Assembly (NCBI RefSeq): GCF_900172345.1
Contig: NZ_FWFY01000004.1
Location: forward strand, 359,710-423,709
Source of the DNA: Limimaricola soesokkakensis
GTDB lineage: Bacteria; Pseudomonadota; Alphaproteobacteria; Rhodobacterales; Rhodobacteraceae
DNA length: 64,000 bases
Reading direction: 5' to 3'
The notes under the pieces: model-generated
The model's input: the letters and a program-made list of their open reading frames with translations, nothing else
What the model was told of the DNA's origin: nothing
Database searches by the model: none
In this document: positions 9,117 to 19,214 of the stretch, piece after piece
Numbering within the stretch: position 1 is the stretch's first letter
Layout of the letters: each line of letters opens with the position of its first letter
Translations under genes and position numbers: made by a program

Positions 9117-9923
9117 TCAGGGCAACGGCATTCGGACCGCCGGGCGGGGCTGCCTGGCAGGGCGGCCCCAGAGATAGCCCTGCAAGCAGTCCACGCCGAT
9201 CCGGCCCAGCATCCGTGCCTCCGCTTCGGTTTCGACACCACAGGCGATCGAGGCCATGCCAAGCTGCCGCGCCACGGCGACCAGCGCGCCGCAAAGCACC
9301 TGATTGTCGGTGTCGGCGCCGATGCCACGCACGAAATGCGGATCGATCTTGGCGATATCGAACAGGAAGCCGCGCAGATGCCGGAACGCCGTGCGGCCCG
9401 CTCCGAATTCGTCGAGGGCAAAGCTCACCCCGCGGGGCCGTATCTCGCTCATGAAACGGCCGACCAATTCGGGCAGGATCATCGCCGAGCCTTCCGAGAT
9501 CTCAAGGATCAGCCGTTCCCCGATATCGGGGCCGCGGTCGAGCCCGTCCTGCAGCGTCCGCCGCCAGCGCCCATCCCCGATCGAACGGGCAGACATGTTG
9601 ATCGAGAGCCTGAGATGCGGGTCGCGGCGCAGCGCCTCGAGCCCCTCTCGCAGCGCCGCGCGATCGAGATCGCGGCCCAGATCCGTCGCCTCGACCTCGG
9701 GCAGGAAATGCCGCGCCGGCAGCAGCCGACCGGCTCCGTCGTGCAGCCGGATCAGCCCCTCGTGAAAGACGGTGGTCCCGGTCTTCGCCACGATCACCGG
9801 CTGGTAGGCAAGCGCGGTGCGCCGCTCGGTCAGCGCGGCGCGCACGAGCCGCGGGATGTCGGCCGCGTCGAGCGCCATGGCATGGGCGAAGGGATCGGCG
9901 GGCGGGTCGGCCTCGGACGGCAT
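9117..9923 (-). CDS. EAL-domain protein (c-di-GMP phosphodiesterase or degenerate receptor)
   Basis: A 268-aa stand-alone EAL domain without GGDEF, PAS or membrane segments. The signature EAL reads EGL (E55). Other catalytic positions follow the family: N109 in SINMSARS, E141 in LILEISEG, D171 in the DDFG position, K192 in AKIDPHFV, the glutamate of GVETEAEA and the LQGYLWGRP glutamine. The second acid of the DD pair is E172 (DEFGAG). Most metal ligands therefore remain, but activity is uncertain. If active it would hydrolyse c-di-GMP and could influence the exopolysaccharide locus further along. That connection is speculation from proximity. Confidence 0.85.
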   Translation of the reverse strand: MPSEADPPADPFAHAMALDAADIPRLVRAALTERRTALAYQPVIVAKTGTTVFHEGLIRLHDGAGRLLPARHFLPEVEATDLGRDLDRAALREGLEALRRDPHLRLSINMSARSIGDGRWRRTLQDGLDRGPDIGERLILEISEGSAMILPELVGRFMSEIRPRGVSFALDEFGAGRTAFRHLRGFLFDIAKIDPHFVRGIGADTDNQVLCGALVAVARQLGMASIACGVETEAEARMLGRIGVDCLQGYLWGRPARQPRPAVRMPLP

Positions 9924-9990
9924 GGCGGGCCCCTGACTGGGATGGCTCCGCGATCCTGCCGCATTCCGTCCTAATACCGGGTGAACGGTG

Positions 9991-10431
9991 CTACCAGCGC
10001 GACAGCGCGTCCTCGTCCTCGGGCGTGGCCTCGACCCAATGCTCGCCGGTGCGCGTCACCTCCTTCTTCCAGAAAGGCGCGCGGGATTTGAGATAATCCA
10101 TCAAGTATTCGGCGGCGTCGAAAGCGGCGCGGCGATGCGCTGCCGCCGTCGCCACCATCATGATCGGCTGGCCCAGCGGCAGCGCCCCGTGGCGGTGGAT
10201 CACCAAGAGGTCCGCAAGCTGCCAGCGCGCCTTGGCCTGCTCGGCGATCTCGGCGATCGCCTTCTCGGTCATGCCCGGATAATGCTCGATCTCCATGCGC
10301 ACCAGTCCGCCGTCGCGGTCGCGCACGATGCCGGTAAAGCTGACGATGGCCCCGACCTCGTGACGGCCATGGCTGAAGGCATCGAGCTCGGCGCCCGCGT
10401 CGAAAGGCCCCTCCTGCACCGAGATCTTCAT
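9991..10431 (-). CDS. moaE: Molybdopterin synthase catalytic subunit
   Basis: A 146-aa MoaE, the large subunit that inserts dithiolene sulfur from MoaD thiocarboxylate into cyclic pyranopterin monophosphate. It has VGAIVSFTGIVRD, LVRMEIEHYPGM, the histidine-rich LVIHRHGALPLGQ segment and the C-terminal FWKKEVTRTGEHWVEA active-site loop, with both lysines. It starts one base after the moaD stop and is last in the pgsA-moaD-moaE operon. Confidence 0.96.
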   Translation of the reverse strand: MKISVQEGPFDAGAELDAFSHGRHEVGAIVSFTGIVRDRDGGLVRMEIEHYPGMTEKAIAEIAEQAKARWQLADLLVIHRHGALPLGQPIMMVATAAAHRRAAFDAAEYLMDYLKSRAPFWKKEVTRTGEHWVEATPEDEDALSRW

Positions 10432-10432
10432 C

Positions 10433-10681
10433 TCAGCCCCCGGTCATCGGGGGAAAGAAGGCGACCTCGCGCACGCCGGCGAGGCCCGCGTCGAACTCCG
10501 ACAGCTCCTGATCGAGCGCCACCCGCAGCGCCGAGATGTCGGCGAAAGCCGCGGCGTAGCGCTCCTCGCGGCCCCGCAGCTCCTCAACCAGATCGGCGAC
10601 GGTGGCGGCCTCGGTCTCGATCCGCTCGCGCGGCAGGCCGATGCGTTCACGCACCCAGGCGAAATAGACGACGTCGATCAT
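10433..10681 (-). CDS. moaD: Molybdopterin synthase sulfur carrier subunit
   Basis: An 82-aa ubiquitin-fold sulfur carrier. The ATG at 10681 overlaps the pgsA stop. It begins MIDVVYFAWVRERIG and ends EVAFFPPMTGG, so the essential C-terminal Gly-Gly that is adenylated and thiocarboxylated is present. Length is standard and it sits directly before its partner moaE. Confidence 0.95.
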   Translation of the reverse strand: MIDVVYFAWVRERIGLPRERIETEAATVADLVEELRGREERYAAAFADISALRVALDQELSEFDAGLAGVREVAFFPPMTGG

Positions 10682-11373
10682 GGCGCATGCCTCTCGGACG
10701 GGTCGGGCTGCGGCGCGTCGCGCAGGAACGGCAGCGCCTTGGAGAAGTAGTCCCAGCCGGTCATCAGCGTCAGGATCGCCGCCAGCCACAAGAGCACGAT
10801 GCCGGTCCACCAGCTGATGATCATGCCCCAGTATTTCCAGACCAGCCCGACTTCGTCAGGCGTGCCACCCGACAGGATCGAGTCGACCATGGTCTCGTCC
10901 ATGCCGATGCTCTCCATGACGAAATAATGCTCGAAGGCACCGGTAGAGAACAGAACGGCGATGGCCACCATTTGCGCGGTGGTCTTCCACTTGGCGAGCT
11001 TGGTCACCTTCAACAGCCCCGCCTTGGAGCCAAGGAACTCGCGCAGCCCCGAGACGAAGACCTCGCGGAACAGGATCAGCGTCGCGGGCAGCAGGATCCA
11101 CGGGTTCATCCCCGAAAAACCGGTGATGACCAGCAGCGCGATGATCACCATCGCCTTGTCGGCGATCGGGTCGAGCATCGCACCGAACTTCGATTCCTGT
11201 TTCCAAGCGCGGGCAAGGTAGCCATCGACGAAATCGGTCACCGCCGCGGTGACGAAGAGCACCAGCGCGAACCAGTCGGCCCAGGGCCGGATGAAGAAGA
11301 GAAACATCACCGCGACGCCGGGCGCGGCGAACAGGCGAAGCACGGTGAGGATATTGGGCAGGGTCCATGTCAT
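10678..11373 (-). CDS. pgsA: CDP-diacylglycerol-glycerol-3-phosphate 3-phosphatidyltransferase
   Basis: A 231-aa integral membrane enzyme that makes phosphatidylglycerol phosphate. The start MTWTLPNILTVLRLFAAPG at 11373 is the family's usual N-terminus; the upstream extension is out of character. The CDP-alcohol transferase signature D-G-x2-A-R-x8-G-x3-D-x3-D is complete in FVDGYLARAWKQESKFGAML, followed by DPIADKAM. Several hydrophobic helices follow. The stop overlaps moaD. A pgsA-moaD-moaE order is common in Rhodobacteraceae. Confidence 0.95.
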   Translation of the reverse strand: MTWTLPNILTVLRLFAAPGVAVMFLFFIRPWADWFALVLFVTAAVTDFVDGYLARAWKQESKFGAMLDPIADKAMVIIALLVITGFSGMNPWILLPATLILFREVFVSGLREFLGSKAGLLKVTKLAKWKTTAQMVAIAVLFSTGAFEHYFVMESIGMDETMVDSILSGGTPDEVGLVWKYWGMIISWWTGIVLLWLAAILTLMTGWDYFSKALPFLRDAPQPDPSERHAP

Positions 11374-11559
11374 GGGCCAAGAGATAGCGCGCTCCCCCCG
11401 GTCTTGCCATAGCCAGCGGCCGATCGATGTCTGGCGCGCCATGCTCCGACTTTGTTCTTCAAATACGCAGGGCGCCCGGCCGGTCAGGGGCGTGCCCGTG
11501 GTGAGCCGGGTGTCCGCCTCCGGCGGGCGCATTTTCGGAACGAAGTCGCAGCGAAGCGA

Positions 11560-13434
11560 TCAGCCGTTCTCGTGAAAATGGCCGTAGATCTTTTCCGCGA
11601 GGCTTTCCGAGATGCCTTGCACCGCCTTGAGATCGGCAAGGTTGGCGCGGCTCACCGCCTTGGCCGAGCCGAAATGCGCCAGCAGCGCACGCTTGCGCGT
11701 GGCGCCCACGCCGGCGATTTCGTCCAGTGGCGTCGCGCCTACGGATTTGGACCGCTTGGCACGGTGCGTGCCGATGGCGAAACGGTGCGCCTCGTCGCGC
11801 AGCCGCTGGATGAAGTAGAGCACCGGGTCATTGCGCGGCAGCGCGAAGGGCCGCATGCCGGTGCGGTGAAACTCCTCCTTGCCGTGGTCGCGATCCACCC
11901 CCTTGGCGACGCCGATCATCGCCACATCGTCGACACCCAGCTCGTCGAGGATCTGCTGCACCGCGCTGACCTGCCCGGCACCGCCATCGATCAGCAGCAG
12001 GTCCGGCCAGGACGGGCTCTCGCGGTTCGGATCCTCCTTGAGCAGCCGCGAGAAACGACGCGTCAGCACCTCCTTCATCATGCCGAAATCGTCGCCCGGC
12101 GTAATCTCTGTGCCCTTGATGTTGAACTTGCGGTATTGGCTCTTCTCGAAGCCCTCGGGTCCCGCGACGATCATGCCGCCGACCGCGTCGGTGCCCATGA
12201 TGTGAGAGTTGTCGTAGACCTCGATCCGGCGCGGCGCCTCGTCGAGGCCGAAAGCCTCGGCGAGCCCGCGCAGCAGCTTGGCCTGCGTCGCCGTCTCGGA
12301 CATACGCCGCGCGAGGCTCTCGCGCGCGTTACGCTGGGCGCCCTCGACAAGCTCGGCCTTTTCGCCCCGCTGCGGCACCAGAACCTCGACCTTGCGGCCG
12401 AGCTTCTCGCTCAGCGCCTCGACCACCAGATCGGGGTCATCGAGCCCATGGCTCAGGATCAGTTGGCGCGGCGGCTCTCGGTCCGCGTAGAACTGGCCAA
12501 CGAAGGCCTGCATCACCTCGGTAGGATCCTCCTCTCCCGAGACGCGGGGATAGTAGTCGCGGTTGCCCCAGTTCTGATTGCCGCGAATGAAGAACACCTG
12601 CACGCAGGCCTGTCCGCCCTCGACATGAAGCGCGATCACGTCGGCCTCGGAAACGCCACGCGGGTTGATGCCCTGCGCGGTCTGCACCTGCGTCAGCGCC
12701 CGGATCCGGTCGCGCAAGGCAGCGGCGCGCTCGAACTCCATGTTCTCCGAGGCCTCGGCCATCTGGCGGCCCAGCACCTCCTGCACCTGCGTCGACTTGC
12801 CCGACAGGAACCGCACCGCGTCATCGACCGAACGCGCGTATTCCTCGGCGCTGATCTCGCCGGTGCAGGGCGCCGAGCAGCGCTTGATCTGGTGCAGCAG
12901 GCACGGTCGGGTGCGGCCCTCGAACACCGAATCCGTGCAATTGCGCAAAAGAAACGCCTTTTGCAGCTGGTTCAGCGTGCGGTTCACCGCGCCGGCGCTG
13001 GCGAAGGGTCCGAAGAACTGCCCCGGCCCCTTGCGGGCGCCGCGATGCTTGCCGATCTGCGGAAACGCGTGATCCGAGATGTGGATATTGGGGAACGACT
13101 TGTCGTCGCGCAAAAGCACGTTGTAGCGCGGCTTGAGCTGCTTGATGAGGTTCTGCTCCAGCAGCAGCGCCTCGGTCTCGGTCCGGGTGGTGAGGAACAT
13201 CATCGAGGCGGTCTCGCGGATCATCCGCGCGATCCGGCCCGAATGCCCGGTGGGGCGGGCATAGCTCGACACCCGGGCCCGCAGGTTGCGGGCCTTGCCG
13301 ACATAGAGCACCCGGCTTTCGGCATCGAGCATCCGGTAGACGCCGGGCGAGCCGTCGATCAGCCGCAGCTGCGAGCGGATCAGCTCATGTCCTGTCAATG
13401 GCGCCTTCGGGGTATCGGTCTGGGTCTCGGTCAT
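11560..13434 (-). CDS. uvrC: Excinuclease ABC subunit C
   Basis: UvrC makes the dual incisions in nucleotide excision repair. The roughly 624-aa product has an N-terminal GIY-YIG nuclease ([20 protein letters not shown], then [11 protein letters not shown]), an UvrB-binding UVR motif ([20 protein letters not shown]), the RNase-H-like C-terminal nuclease ([19 protein letters not shown] and [10 protein letters not shown]) and a helix-hairpin-helix end ([20 protein letters not shown]). ATGs at 13443 and 13434 are both possible; I prefer 13434, with a GGA upstream. A 186-bp gap follows before pgsA. The 289 bases upstream hold no gene I recognise. Confidence 0.96.
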   Translation of the reverse strand: MTETQTDTPKAPLTGHELIRSQLRLIDGSPGVYRMLDAESRVLYVGKARNLRARVSSYARPTGHSGRIARMIRETASMMFLTTRTETEALLLEQNLIKQLKPRYNVLLRDDKSFPNIHISDHAFPQIGKHRGARKGPGQFFGPFASAGAVNRTLNQLQKAFLLRNCTDSVFEGRTRPCLLHQIKRCSAPCTGEISAEEYARSVDDAVRFLSGKSTQVQEVLGRQMAEASENMEFERAAALRDRIRALTQVQTAQGINPRGVSEADVIALHVEGGQACVQVFFIRGNQNWGNRDYYPRVSGEEDPTEVMQAFVGQFYADREPPRQLILSHGLDDPDLVVEALSEKLGRKVEVLVPQRGEKAELVEGAQRNARESLARRMSETATQAKLLRGLAEAFGLDEAPRRIEVYDNSHIMGTDAVGGMIVAGPEGFEKSQYRKFNIKGTEITPGDDFGMMKEVLTRRFSRLLKEDPNRESPSWPDLLLIDGGAGQVSAVQQILDELGVDDVAMIGVAKGVDRDHGKEEFHRTGMRPFALPRNDPVLYFIQRLRDEAHRFAIGTHRAKRSKSVGATPLDEIAGVGATRKRALLAHFGSAKAVSRANLADLKAVQGISESLAEKIYGHFHENG

Positions 13435-13723
13435 GCGGTCCATATCGGCATCATGCGCGGGCCCTGCAATCTAGCTGTCCCAGCGCCATGTGCAAAGCTG
13501 TCCACCGTTTCTGGGGATAAGCTGGTGGACAGTGCCGGGAGGGTGTGGATTCGGCTTGGAGAGTCAGGGGGTTGATGGGAGTGCCTGTTTTTTGGGCGCC
13601 GCCAATCCGCTGTTTTCGCAGGGGAAACCCGAGGGGATCGCGAAGATTTCATCCCCACGTCGCGATCGGATGGATTGCGCACAGCCCCGGTGGACGAACC
13701 GGTGGACGGGGCCGTGCGCAAGA

Positions 13724-14506
13724 TCAGTTGTGACCTTGGATATCGGGCGTCTGCCAGCCCAGATGCTGGCCGCCATCGACGCAGAGAAGCTGCCCGGTGA
13801 CGCCGGGCGCGTCGAGGAAGTAGCCCAGCGCCGCGCAGATGTCCTCGGGGTTGGAGCCGCGCTGCAGCACGGTGTTGGCGCGCTGCGCGGCATAGTGCTC
13901 GTCGCTCTGCTTCGCACCTTGCAGCGTCGGGCCGGGGCCGATGGCGTTGACCCGCAGCCGCGGTGCCAGCGCCTGCGCGGCGGTGCGGGTGAAGGCCCAG
14001 AGCCCCATCTTGGCGATGGTGTAGGACATGAAGTCCGGCGTCAGCTTGCGCACCCTCTGGTCAATGATGTTGACGACGAGGCCCTGCGCCACCGGTTCAC
14101 CGCGCGCATCGCGGCCCGGCTCGGTGATCCCTTCGGCGACCCTCTGGGTCAGCACGAAGGGCGCGCGCAGGTTGCTTTCGATGTGGCGGTCCCAGCTTTC
14201 GCGGGTCGCGCTCTCGATGCTGTCATATTCGAAGATCGAGGCGGAGTTGACGAGGCAGGTGATCGGCCCGCCCAGCGCCTCGACGGCGCGCGGCACCAGC
14301 GCTTGGGTCGCCGCCTCGTCAAGCAGGTCGGCCTCCAGCGCATGCGCATCGCGGCCCATGGCGCGAATCTCGGCCACCACTTCCTCGGCAGGGCCTCTAG
14401 AGGTGTTGTAATGCACGATCACGTCGAAGCCGCGACGCCCCAGATCGAGCGCCATGGCGCGGCCCAGCCGCGCGCCCGCGCCGGTGACGAGTGCCCGCGC
14501 CTTCAT
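13724..14506 (-). CDS. Short-chain dehydrogenase/reductase, pteridine-reductase-like
   Basis: A 260-aa classical SDR. Visible are the cofactor loop TGAGARLGRAMALDLGRRG, whose arginine suits NADPH, the segment VNSASIFEYDSIESATRESW, catalytic SYTIAK (Tyr and Lys) and a C-terminal TGQLLCVDGGQHLGWQTPD. The TGAGxRLG loop and VNSASxFE motif are typical of the pteridine reductase/FolM-like group, which reduces dihydromonapterin or dihydrofolate. That is a family-level inference. The ATG at 14506 overlaps the antiporter stop; the longer frame is spurious. Confidence 0.8.
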   Translation of the reverse strand: MKARALVTGAGARLGRAMALDLGRRGFDVIVHYNTSRGPAEEVVAEIRAMGRDAHALEADLLDEAATQALVPRAVEALGGPITCLVNSASIFEYDSIESATRESWDRHIESNLRAPFVLTQRVAEGITEPGRDARGEPVAQGLVVNIIDQRVRKLTPDFMSYTIAKMGLWAFTRTAAQALAPRLRVNAIGPGPTLQGAKQSDEHYAAQRANTVLQRGSNPEDICAALGYFLDAPGVTGQLLCVDGGQHLGWQTPDIQGHN

Positions 14507-15453
14507 GCCAGCACCGTCACGCCATAGGCGACGTAGAGCGCGGTCAGCGCCACGCCCCAGCCGCGCGTCACGTCGCGCCCCCAGTAGACGAAGGGCACCA
14601 GCAGCAGCGAGGCCGCCAGCATCACCCACAGGTCGAAGCCGAGGAACTCGGCGCCCACGGGGATCGGCCCCACGAGGCTCGCTACCCCGAGAATTCCAAG
14701 AAGGTTGAACATGTTCGATCCAATCACGTTGCCCATCGCCACATCGGCTTCACGACGGATAGCGGCCATGACGGTCGTTGCAAGCTCCGGTAGAGAGGTG
14801 CCGATCGCGACGAGGGTGAGACCTATGGCGGCATCCGAGACGCCGAAGGTCTCGGCGATGGACACCGCGCCCGTCACCAGCAGGTCGGCGCCCACCGGCA
14901 GGCCGATGACACCGGCCAGCAGATAGGCCGCGACCTTCCAGCCGCGCATCCTCGGGTCGGCACCCTCGACCTCCTCCTCGGAGAGTTCGCCGCCATTGCC
15001 GTTGCGGTGCTTGTGCGCCACGCGGGCCGCATAGATCAGCATCGCCGCCAGCGCCGCGAGCAGCAACAGGCCCGCGCCCCAGGACAGCACGCCGGTGAAG
15101 GCCAGCGCCATGAACAGGAAGGTGGCCCCCATCATCTGCAGGAAGCTCGACCGGGTGTCCGATCCGCCGCTGGCGTGCAGCGTGGTGATCAGGGCGGGAA
15201 TGCCGAGGACCAGCAGCACGTTGGCGACGTTCGAGCCGACGACATTGCCCAGCGCGATGCCGGGGGTGCCCTTGAGGATCGCGTCCACGGATACCAGCAG
15301 CTCCGGCGCCGAGGTGCCGAAGGCCACCACGGTCAGCGACACGATCAGCGCCGGAATGCTTAGGCGCAGCGCCAAATTCACCGCGCCCTTCACCAAAGCG
15401 TCGCCCGCGAAGACGAGGAGCACGAGCCCCGCCGCCACCAACAGCCAGTCCAT
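14503..15453 (-). CDS. CaCA-family calcium/sodium antiporter
   Basis: A 316-aa inner-membrane exchanger with about ten hydrophobic helices and the internal duplication of the family. Both alpha repeats are present: ALIVSLTVVAFGTSAPELLV in the first half and AAIGLTLVAIGTSLPELATT in the second, each with an ion-binding glutamate, plus paired GNVVGSN and GNVIGSN motifs. It resembles YrbG. The ion specificity (Ca2+, K+ or other) cannot be read. The ATG at 15453 overlaps the stop of the small upstream gene, so this is part of a coupled group with the S49 protease and the zinc-ribbon-like peptide. Confidence 0.93.
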   Translation of the reverse strand: MDWLLVAAGLVLLVFAGDALVKGAVNLALRLSIPALIVSLTVVAFGTSAPELLVSVDAILKGTPGIALGNVVGSNVANVLLVLGIPALITTLHASGGSDTRSSFLQMMGATFLFMALAFTGVLSWGAGLLLLAALAAMLIYAARVAHKHRNGNGGELSEEEVEGADPRMRGWKVAAYLLAGVIGLPVGADLLVTGAVSIAETFGVSDAAIGLTLVAIGTSLPELATTVMAAIRREADVAMGNVIGSNMFNLLGILGVASLVGPIPVGAEFLGFDLWVMLAASLLLVPFVYWGRDVTRGWGVALTALYVAYGVTVLA

Positions 15454-15632
15454 CAAGTCCTGTCCTTTCCGCAGGGGCAGGGCCCCTTGCCTATCCTCGG
15501 CCGCCCGCAGGCGGCGCAGTTCCCCCGCCCGAGTAGGCCCTTCGGCCCCTTGGGCTTCGGGAGCCGCAGCTTTCCGAACATCGCGAGCACCACCATGCCC
15601 ACCAGAAACAGCGTGACGATCTTGATCAGCAT
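15453..15632 (-). CDS. Small membrane protein with a CxxC/CxC zinc-ribbon-like tail
   Basis: A 59-residue protein with one hydrophobic helix (MLIKIVTLFLVGMVVLAMFG), a basic KLRLPKPKGPKG linker and a tail CAACGRPRIGKGPCPCG holding four cysteines spaced as a zinc ribbon. Function is not known to me. It overlaps the S49 protease stop at its start and the antiporter start at its end (TGATG at both junctions), which supports real translation despite the size. It could be an accessory of either neighbour. Confidence 0.75.
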   Translation of the reverse strand: MLIKIVTLFLVGMVVLAMFGKLRLPKPKGPKGLLGRGNCAACGRPRIGKGPCPCGKDRT

Positions 15633-16426
15633 CAAAGACCGAAGCGGGCGAAACCCGCGCGCTCCTCGATCATGCCCATCGTCTCCGCGGCCAGCGCCGC
15701 GCCGAAGCGGCTCAGGAAGGGCCGCCGCTTGGCATAGCGCCGCAGCCGCACCTTGTCGCCGAACCGCGCCTTGAGGGTCGGCACGAGATGGCCGATCCCA
15801 TCGGCAAGCCCCTTCTCGACCGCCTTCTGGCCGATCCAGATCTCACCGGTGAACAGGTCCGGGTCCTCGGCGATCCGATTGCCACGACGGCTTTTCACGT
15901 GGTCGATGAAGTACTCGTGCATCTCAGAGAGCCAGCGCTCCAGCCGGGCCACGTCCTCGGGCTTTTCGGGGCGGAACGGGTCGAGAAAGCTCTTCGATTT
16001 GCCGGCGGTATGCACACGCCGTTCGATGCCCTTGCGCTCGAGCAGCTCATGCGCGCCGAAGCCCGCCGATATCACCCCGATCGAGCCCATGATCGAACCG
16101 CGATCGGCAAAAATCTCGTCCGCCGCCGCCGCGAGCCAGTAGCCACCCGAGGCCGCGACGTCCTCGACGAAGGCCAGCACCGGCACGCCCTTTTCCTCTG
16201 ACAGCCGGCGAATTCGCGCGGCGATCAGCGCCGATTGCACCGGCGAGCCGCCGGGCGAATTGATCTCGATGGCGACGGCGGCGGGCTTGCCGCGCTTGAA
16301 CGCCTTCTCGATCATCGCGGCGGTGCCCGCATCGTCGAGGCCACGCCCGGCGATGCCGATGGCGCCCTGCAGGCGAATGACGGAAACGACGGGGCCCTTG
16401 GGGCGGAACGGCAGCCAGTGCATCAT
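15632..16426 (-). CDS. S49-family serine peptidase (SppA/SohB-like)
   Basis: A 264-aa, SohB-sized peptidase with the Ser-Lys dyad of signal-peptide peptidases. The nucleophile is S93 in DVAASGGYWLAAAADEI; the general base lysine lies in AGKSKSFLDPFRPEK (K143 or K145). INSPGGSPVQSALI and GSIMGSIGVISAG are the oxyanion and family motifs. The N-terminus is only weakly hydrophobic, so membrane association is uncertain. It probably degrades cleaved signal peptides or envelope proteins. It heads the group S49, small zinc-ribbon protein, antiporter. Confidence 0.92.
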   Translation of the reverse strand: MMHWLPFRPKGPVVSVIRLQGAIGIAGRGLDDAGTAAMIEKAFKRGKPAAVAIEINSPGGSPVQSALIAARIRRLSEEKGVPVLAFVEDVAASGGYWLAAAADEIFADRGSIMGSIGVISAGFGAHELLERKGIERRVHTAGKSKSFLDPFRPEKPEDVARLERWLSEMHEYFIDHVKSRRGNRIAEDPDLFTGEIWIGQKAVEKGLADGIGHLVPTLKARFGDKVRLRRYAKRRPFLSRFGAALAAETMGMIEERAGFARFGL

Positions 16427-16464
16427 GCTCCGACATCTAGGCCCCGCCCTGCCCCATCACAAGG

Positions 16465-17226
16465 TCAGGAGCGGATCCGCCAGCCGGTGCGGAAGATCAG
16501 CCAGATGATCCCGAGGCACAGCGCGGTGAAGCCCGAGATCGCCAGAAGGCTCACCCCGATCGGCACGTCGGCCTGCCCGAAGAAGGACCAACGGAAGCCC
16601 GAGATCAGATACACCACGGGGTTGAAGCGGGTGACCACCTGCCAGGCCGGAGGCAGCATCGAGATCGAGTAGAAACTGCCGCCCAGAAAGACGAGCGGTG
16701 TGATCACCAGAAGCGGGATCAGCTGCAACTGCTCGAAATTCTTGGCCCATATGCCGATGATGAAGCCCAAAAGCGAGAAGCTGATGCAGGTCAGGATCAG
16801 GAAAGCCAGCATCGAGACCGGATGCAGGATCGTGAGATCGACGAAGAGTGTCGCGGTGGCGAGGATCACCAGCCCGATGAACAGCGCCTTGGTCGCGGCA
16901 GCGCCCACGAAGCCCAACGTCACCTCGAAGAAGCTGATCGGGGCCGAGAGATACTCGTACATCGTGCCGATGAACTTCGGGAAATAGATCGCGAAACTGG
17001 CGTTCGAGGTCGCTTGGGTCATCACCGAAAGCATCACGAGCCCCGGCACGATGAAGGCGGCGTAGGGGATGCCCTCGACTTCCTGGATGCGGCCGCCGAT
17101 GGCCGAGCCGAACACCACGAAATAGAGCGAGGTCGAGATCACCGGCGAGATGAAGCTCTGCAGCAGCGTGCGGAAGAAGCGGGCCATCTCGGCCCTGTAG
17201 ATCGCGGATACGGCGCCGAAATTCAT
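16465..17226 (-). CDS. ABC-2 type transporter permease
   Basis: A 253-aa membrane protein with six hydrophobic segments and the ABC-2 export signature. It has an N-terminal amphipathic helix ([20 protein letters not shown]), a central [20 protein letters not shown] and a [15 protein letters not shown] loop before the last helices. It resembles YadH and the NodJ family. It overlaps the ATPase gene by four bases and would form the exporter with it. The cargo is unknown; its place next to the glycan locus makes a polysaccharide or lipid possible, but these two genes are common housekeeping exporters. Confidence 0.92.
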   Translation of the reverse strand: MNFGAVSAIYRAEMARFFRTLLQSFISPVISTSLYFVVFGSAIGGRIQEVEGIPYAAFIVPGLVMLSVMTQATSNASFAIYFPKFIGTMYEYLSAPISFFEVTLGFVGAAATKALFIGLVILATATLFVDLTILHPVSMLAFLILTCISFSLLGFIIGIWAKNFEQLQLIPLLVITPLVFLGGSFYSISMLPPAWQVVTRFNPVVYLISGFRWSFFGQADVPIGVSLLAISGFTALCLGIIWLIFRTGWRIRS

Positions 17227-18152
17227 GCCGCGTCCTCCTTCACCAGCCCGACGAAGATCTCTTCGAGGCTGGAATTGGATGTGGAGAGATCGGCCAGCTG
17301 CAGACCGGCCGCCTGCAGATCAGCGAGAAGCGCGGTGATGCCGGTGCGCTCGGCATGGGTGTCATAGGTATAGACCAGCGCCTGGCCGCCATCGACCCGT
17401 TCCAGCCCCTCGCGGCGCAGCGTGTCGGGCAGCGTCTCCACCGGCTCGGCCAACTCGATCCGGAGTTCCTTGCGACCCAGCCGCCGCATAAGGTCCTCGG
17501 TCCGTTCGACCAGCATGATCCGGCCCTTGGAGATGACGCCGATCCGGTCGGCGATGGCCTCGGCCTCCTCGATGTAATGGGTAGTGAGGATGATCGTGAC
17601 CCCCTCCCCGCGCAGCCGTTCGACCACGCGCCACATGTCGCGCCTGAGTTCCACGTCGACGCCGGCCGTCGGCTCGTCGAGAAACAGTATCCGCGGACCG
17701 TGGCTCAGCGCCTTAGCGATCAGCACCCGGCGCTTCATGCCGCCCGACAGCTCCATCACCTTGGCATCACGCTTCTCCCAGAGCGACAGGTCGCGCAGCA
17801 GCCGCTCCAGATGCGCATCGTCGCGCGGCCGGTCGAACAGACCCCGGGTGAAGCGCACGTTGTTCCATACGGTCGAGAACGGCTCTAGCGCGATCTCCTG
17901 CGGCACCAGTCCGATCAGGTCGCGGGCCCGCCGCCAGTCGCGCACGACGTCGTGGCCCCCGACCTCGACGGTGCCGCCCGTGGGCATGGTGATGCCACAG
18001 ATCGTCGAGATCAGCGTCGTCTTGCCAGCACCGTTCGGTCCGAGCAGTGCGATGATCTCGCCCTCCTCGATATCGAGCGACACGCCGTCAAGGGCGGTAA
18101 AACCGCCCGCATAGGTCTTGGTCAGGTCACGGACCGACACGATAGGGGCCAT
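17223..18152 (-). CDS. ABC transporter ATP-binding protein (ABC-2 exporter)
   Basis: A 309-aa ATPase (YadG/NodI-like). The start ATG at 18152 gives [18 protein letters not shown]; the much longer open frame upstream reads across the glycosyltransferase gene and is spurious. Motifs are Walker [14 protein letters not shown], the Q-loop in [10 protein letters not shown], signature [17 protein letters not shown], Walker [13 protein letters not shown] and the H-loop [10 protein letters not shown]. It partners the permease that overlaps its 3' end. Confidence 0.94.
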   Translation of the reverse strand: MAPIVSVRDLTKTYAGGFTALDGVSLDIEEGEIIALLGPNGAGKTTLISTICGITMPTGGTVEVGGHDVVRDWRRARDLIGLVPQEIALEPFSTVWNNVRFTRGLFDRPRDDAHLERLLRDLSLWEKRDAKVMELSGGMKRRVLIAKALSHGPRILFLDEPTAGVDVELRRDMWRVVERLRGEGVTIILTTHYIEEAEAIADRIGVISKGRIMLVERTEDLMRRLGRKELRIELAEPVETLPDTLRREGLERVDGGQALVYTYDTHAERTGITALLADLQAAGLQLADLSTSNSSLEEIFVGLVKEDAA

Positions 18153-18279
18153 GCTACGGAGCCTTCTATGGAATTGCCGGGACGATAGCGGCGGGCCGTT
18201 GCACACGAAACCCCGGCGATACCGCGATCTCCGCGCATCAGCGCACAGGGCTATCGGCCGTAACCGGTGGGAACGCGTC

Positions 18280-19032
18280 TCAACGGCTTCGCAGCCGCCA
18301 CGCCCTGAACGCCTCGCCCGGCAGGATCGCGGCGCAGCGCGCATAACGTCCGGCAAGGCGGGAGGGGTTCGAGGCCGCGCGCCAGAGCCATTCGAGCGCC
18401 AGCCGCCGCACCAGCCATGGCGCCCGGCGCTGATGCCCCGCGAGGAAATCGAGCCCGGCACCGATCGAGACGAAGCCCAGCTGCGGATGCCGCGCCCGGC
18501 CCCGCGCTGCAAGCCGCTCCTGCTTGGGCGCGCCCAGCGCGAGAAACACGAGACCGGCGCCGCTGCGGGCCACCGAATCAAGCGCGGCATCGGCAGCGTC
18601 CCCGTCGGGATCGAAGCCCATCGGCGGCGCGATTCGCTCCACCACCTCCAACCCCCGCACCTGCCGCGCCAACGCATCCGCGGCCTGCCGGAGGCTGTGC
18701 TCCGTACCACCAATGAAGGCCACCCGAACGCCCCGAGCCGCCGCCAACCGCGCGAGCGGCACAATCAGGTCGGCACCGGGTAAAAGCGCCACTTGGCGAC
18801 CTGCCAGACGCGACAGCCACACCACCGGGTTGCCATCGGCTGTCACGAGGTCCTGAGCCGCGTAGGCTGCGCGAAAGCCAGCGTCACTACGCAGCTTCAC
18901 CAGATGGTCGAGGTTGAGCGTAGCCAGCGCGAAGCCGCGTCGCGCCGCGAGACGTGCACCGATTTCGGCCATGAGCGCCGCCTGATCGGTCATGTTCACC
19001 CGGACCCGCCCGGCGCCGTGATCGAATTCCAT
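18280..19032 (-). CDS. WecG/TagA/CpsF family glycosyltransferase
   Basis: A 250-aa GT26 enzyme that typically adds an N-acetylmannosamine-type sugar to a lipid-linked saccharide at the inner face of the membrane. The ATG at 19032 is preceded by AGAGGAAAGAG. Family motifs are [16 protein letters not shown], a [11 protein letters not shown] loop, [16 protein letters not shown] and [20 protein letters not shown], with an arginine-rich C-terminus for membrane contact. It is read divergently from the oxidoreductase gene across a 182-bp gap that should hold promoters for both arms of the polysaccharide locus. Confidence 0.9.
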   Translation of the reverse strand: MEFDHGAGRVRVNMTDQAALMAEIGARLAARRGFALATLNLDHLVKLRSDAGFRAAYAAQDLVTADGNPVVWLSRLAGRQVALLPGADLIVPLARLAAARGVRVAFIGGTEHSLRQAADALARQVRGLEVVERIAPPMGFDPDGDAADAALDSVARSGAGLVFLALGAPKQERLAARGRARHPQLGFVSIGAGLDFLAGHQRRAPWLVRRLALEWLWRAASNPSRLAGRYARCAAILPGEAFRAWRLRSR

Positions 19033-19214
19033 CGCTCTTTCCTCTGGCTCCGCCGGATCGCGATCCGGCCCCTTGGCGCGCCGGCCGCACTCGCTTAGCG
19101 ATACGGACGGGGAACCCTTGGCCGCCCGATTGTCGCCATCTCCCTTCTGTACCGAGCGGCTCCGGACCGGCAAGCCTGCCGGAGCCCGATGCGACACAAC
19201 GGAGCCGCGCCGCG

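Noticed and set aside
13444..13723. TTATCCCCA and GTGGAC repeats upstream of uvrC as possible DnaA boxes or an origin
   Set aside because: Only one near-match to the DnaA consensus, no AT-rich unwinding stretch and no replication gene nearby.
17223..18764. A 513-codon frame for the ABC ATPase
   Set aside because: The first roughly 200 residues are low-complexity Arg/Ser sequence that reads across the WecG-like gene; the ATPase fold begins at the ATG at 18152.
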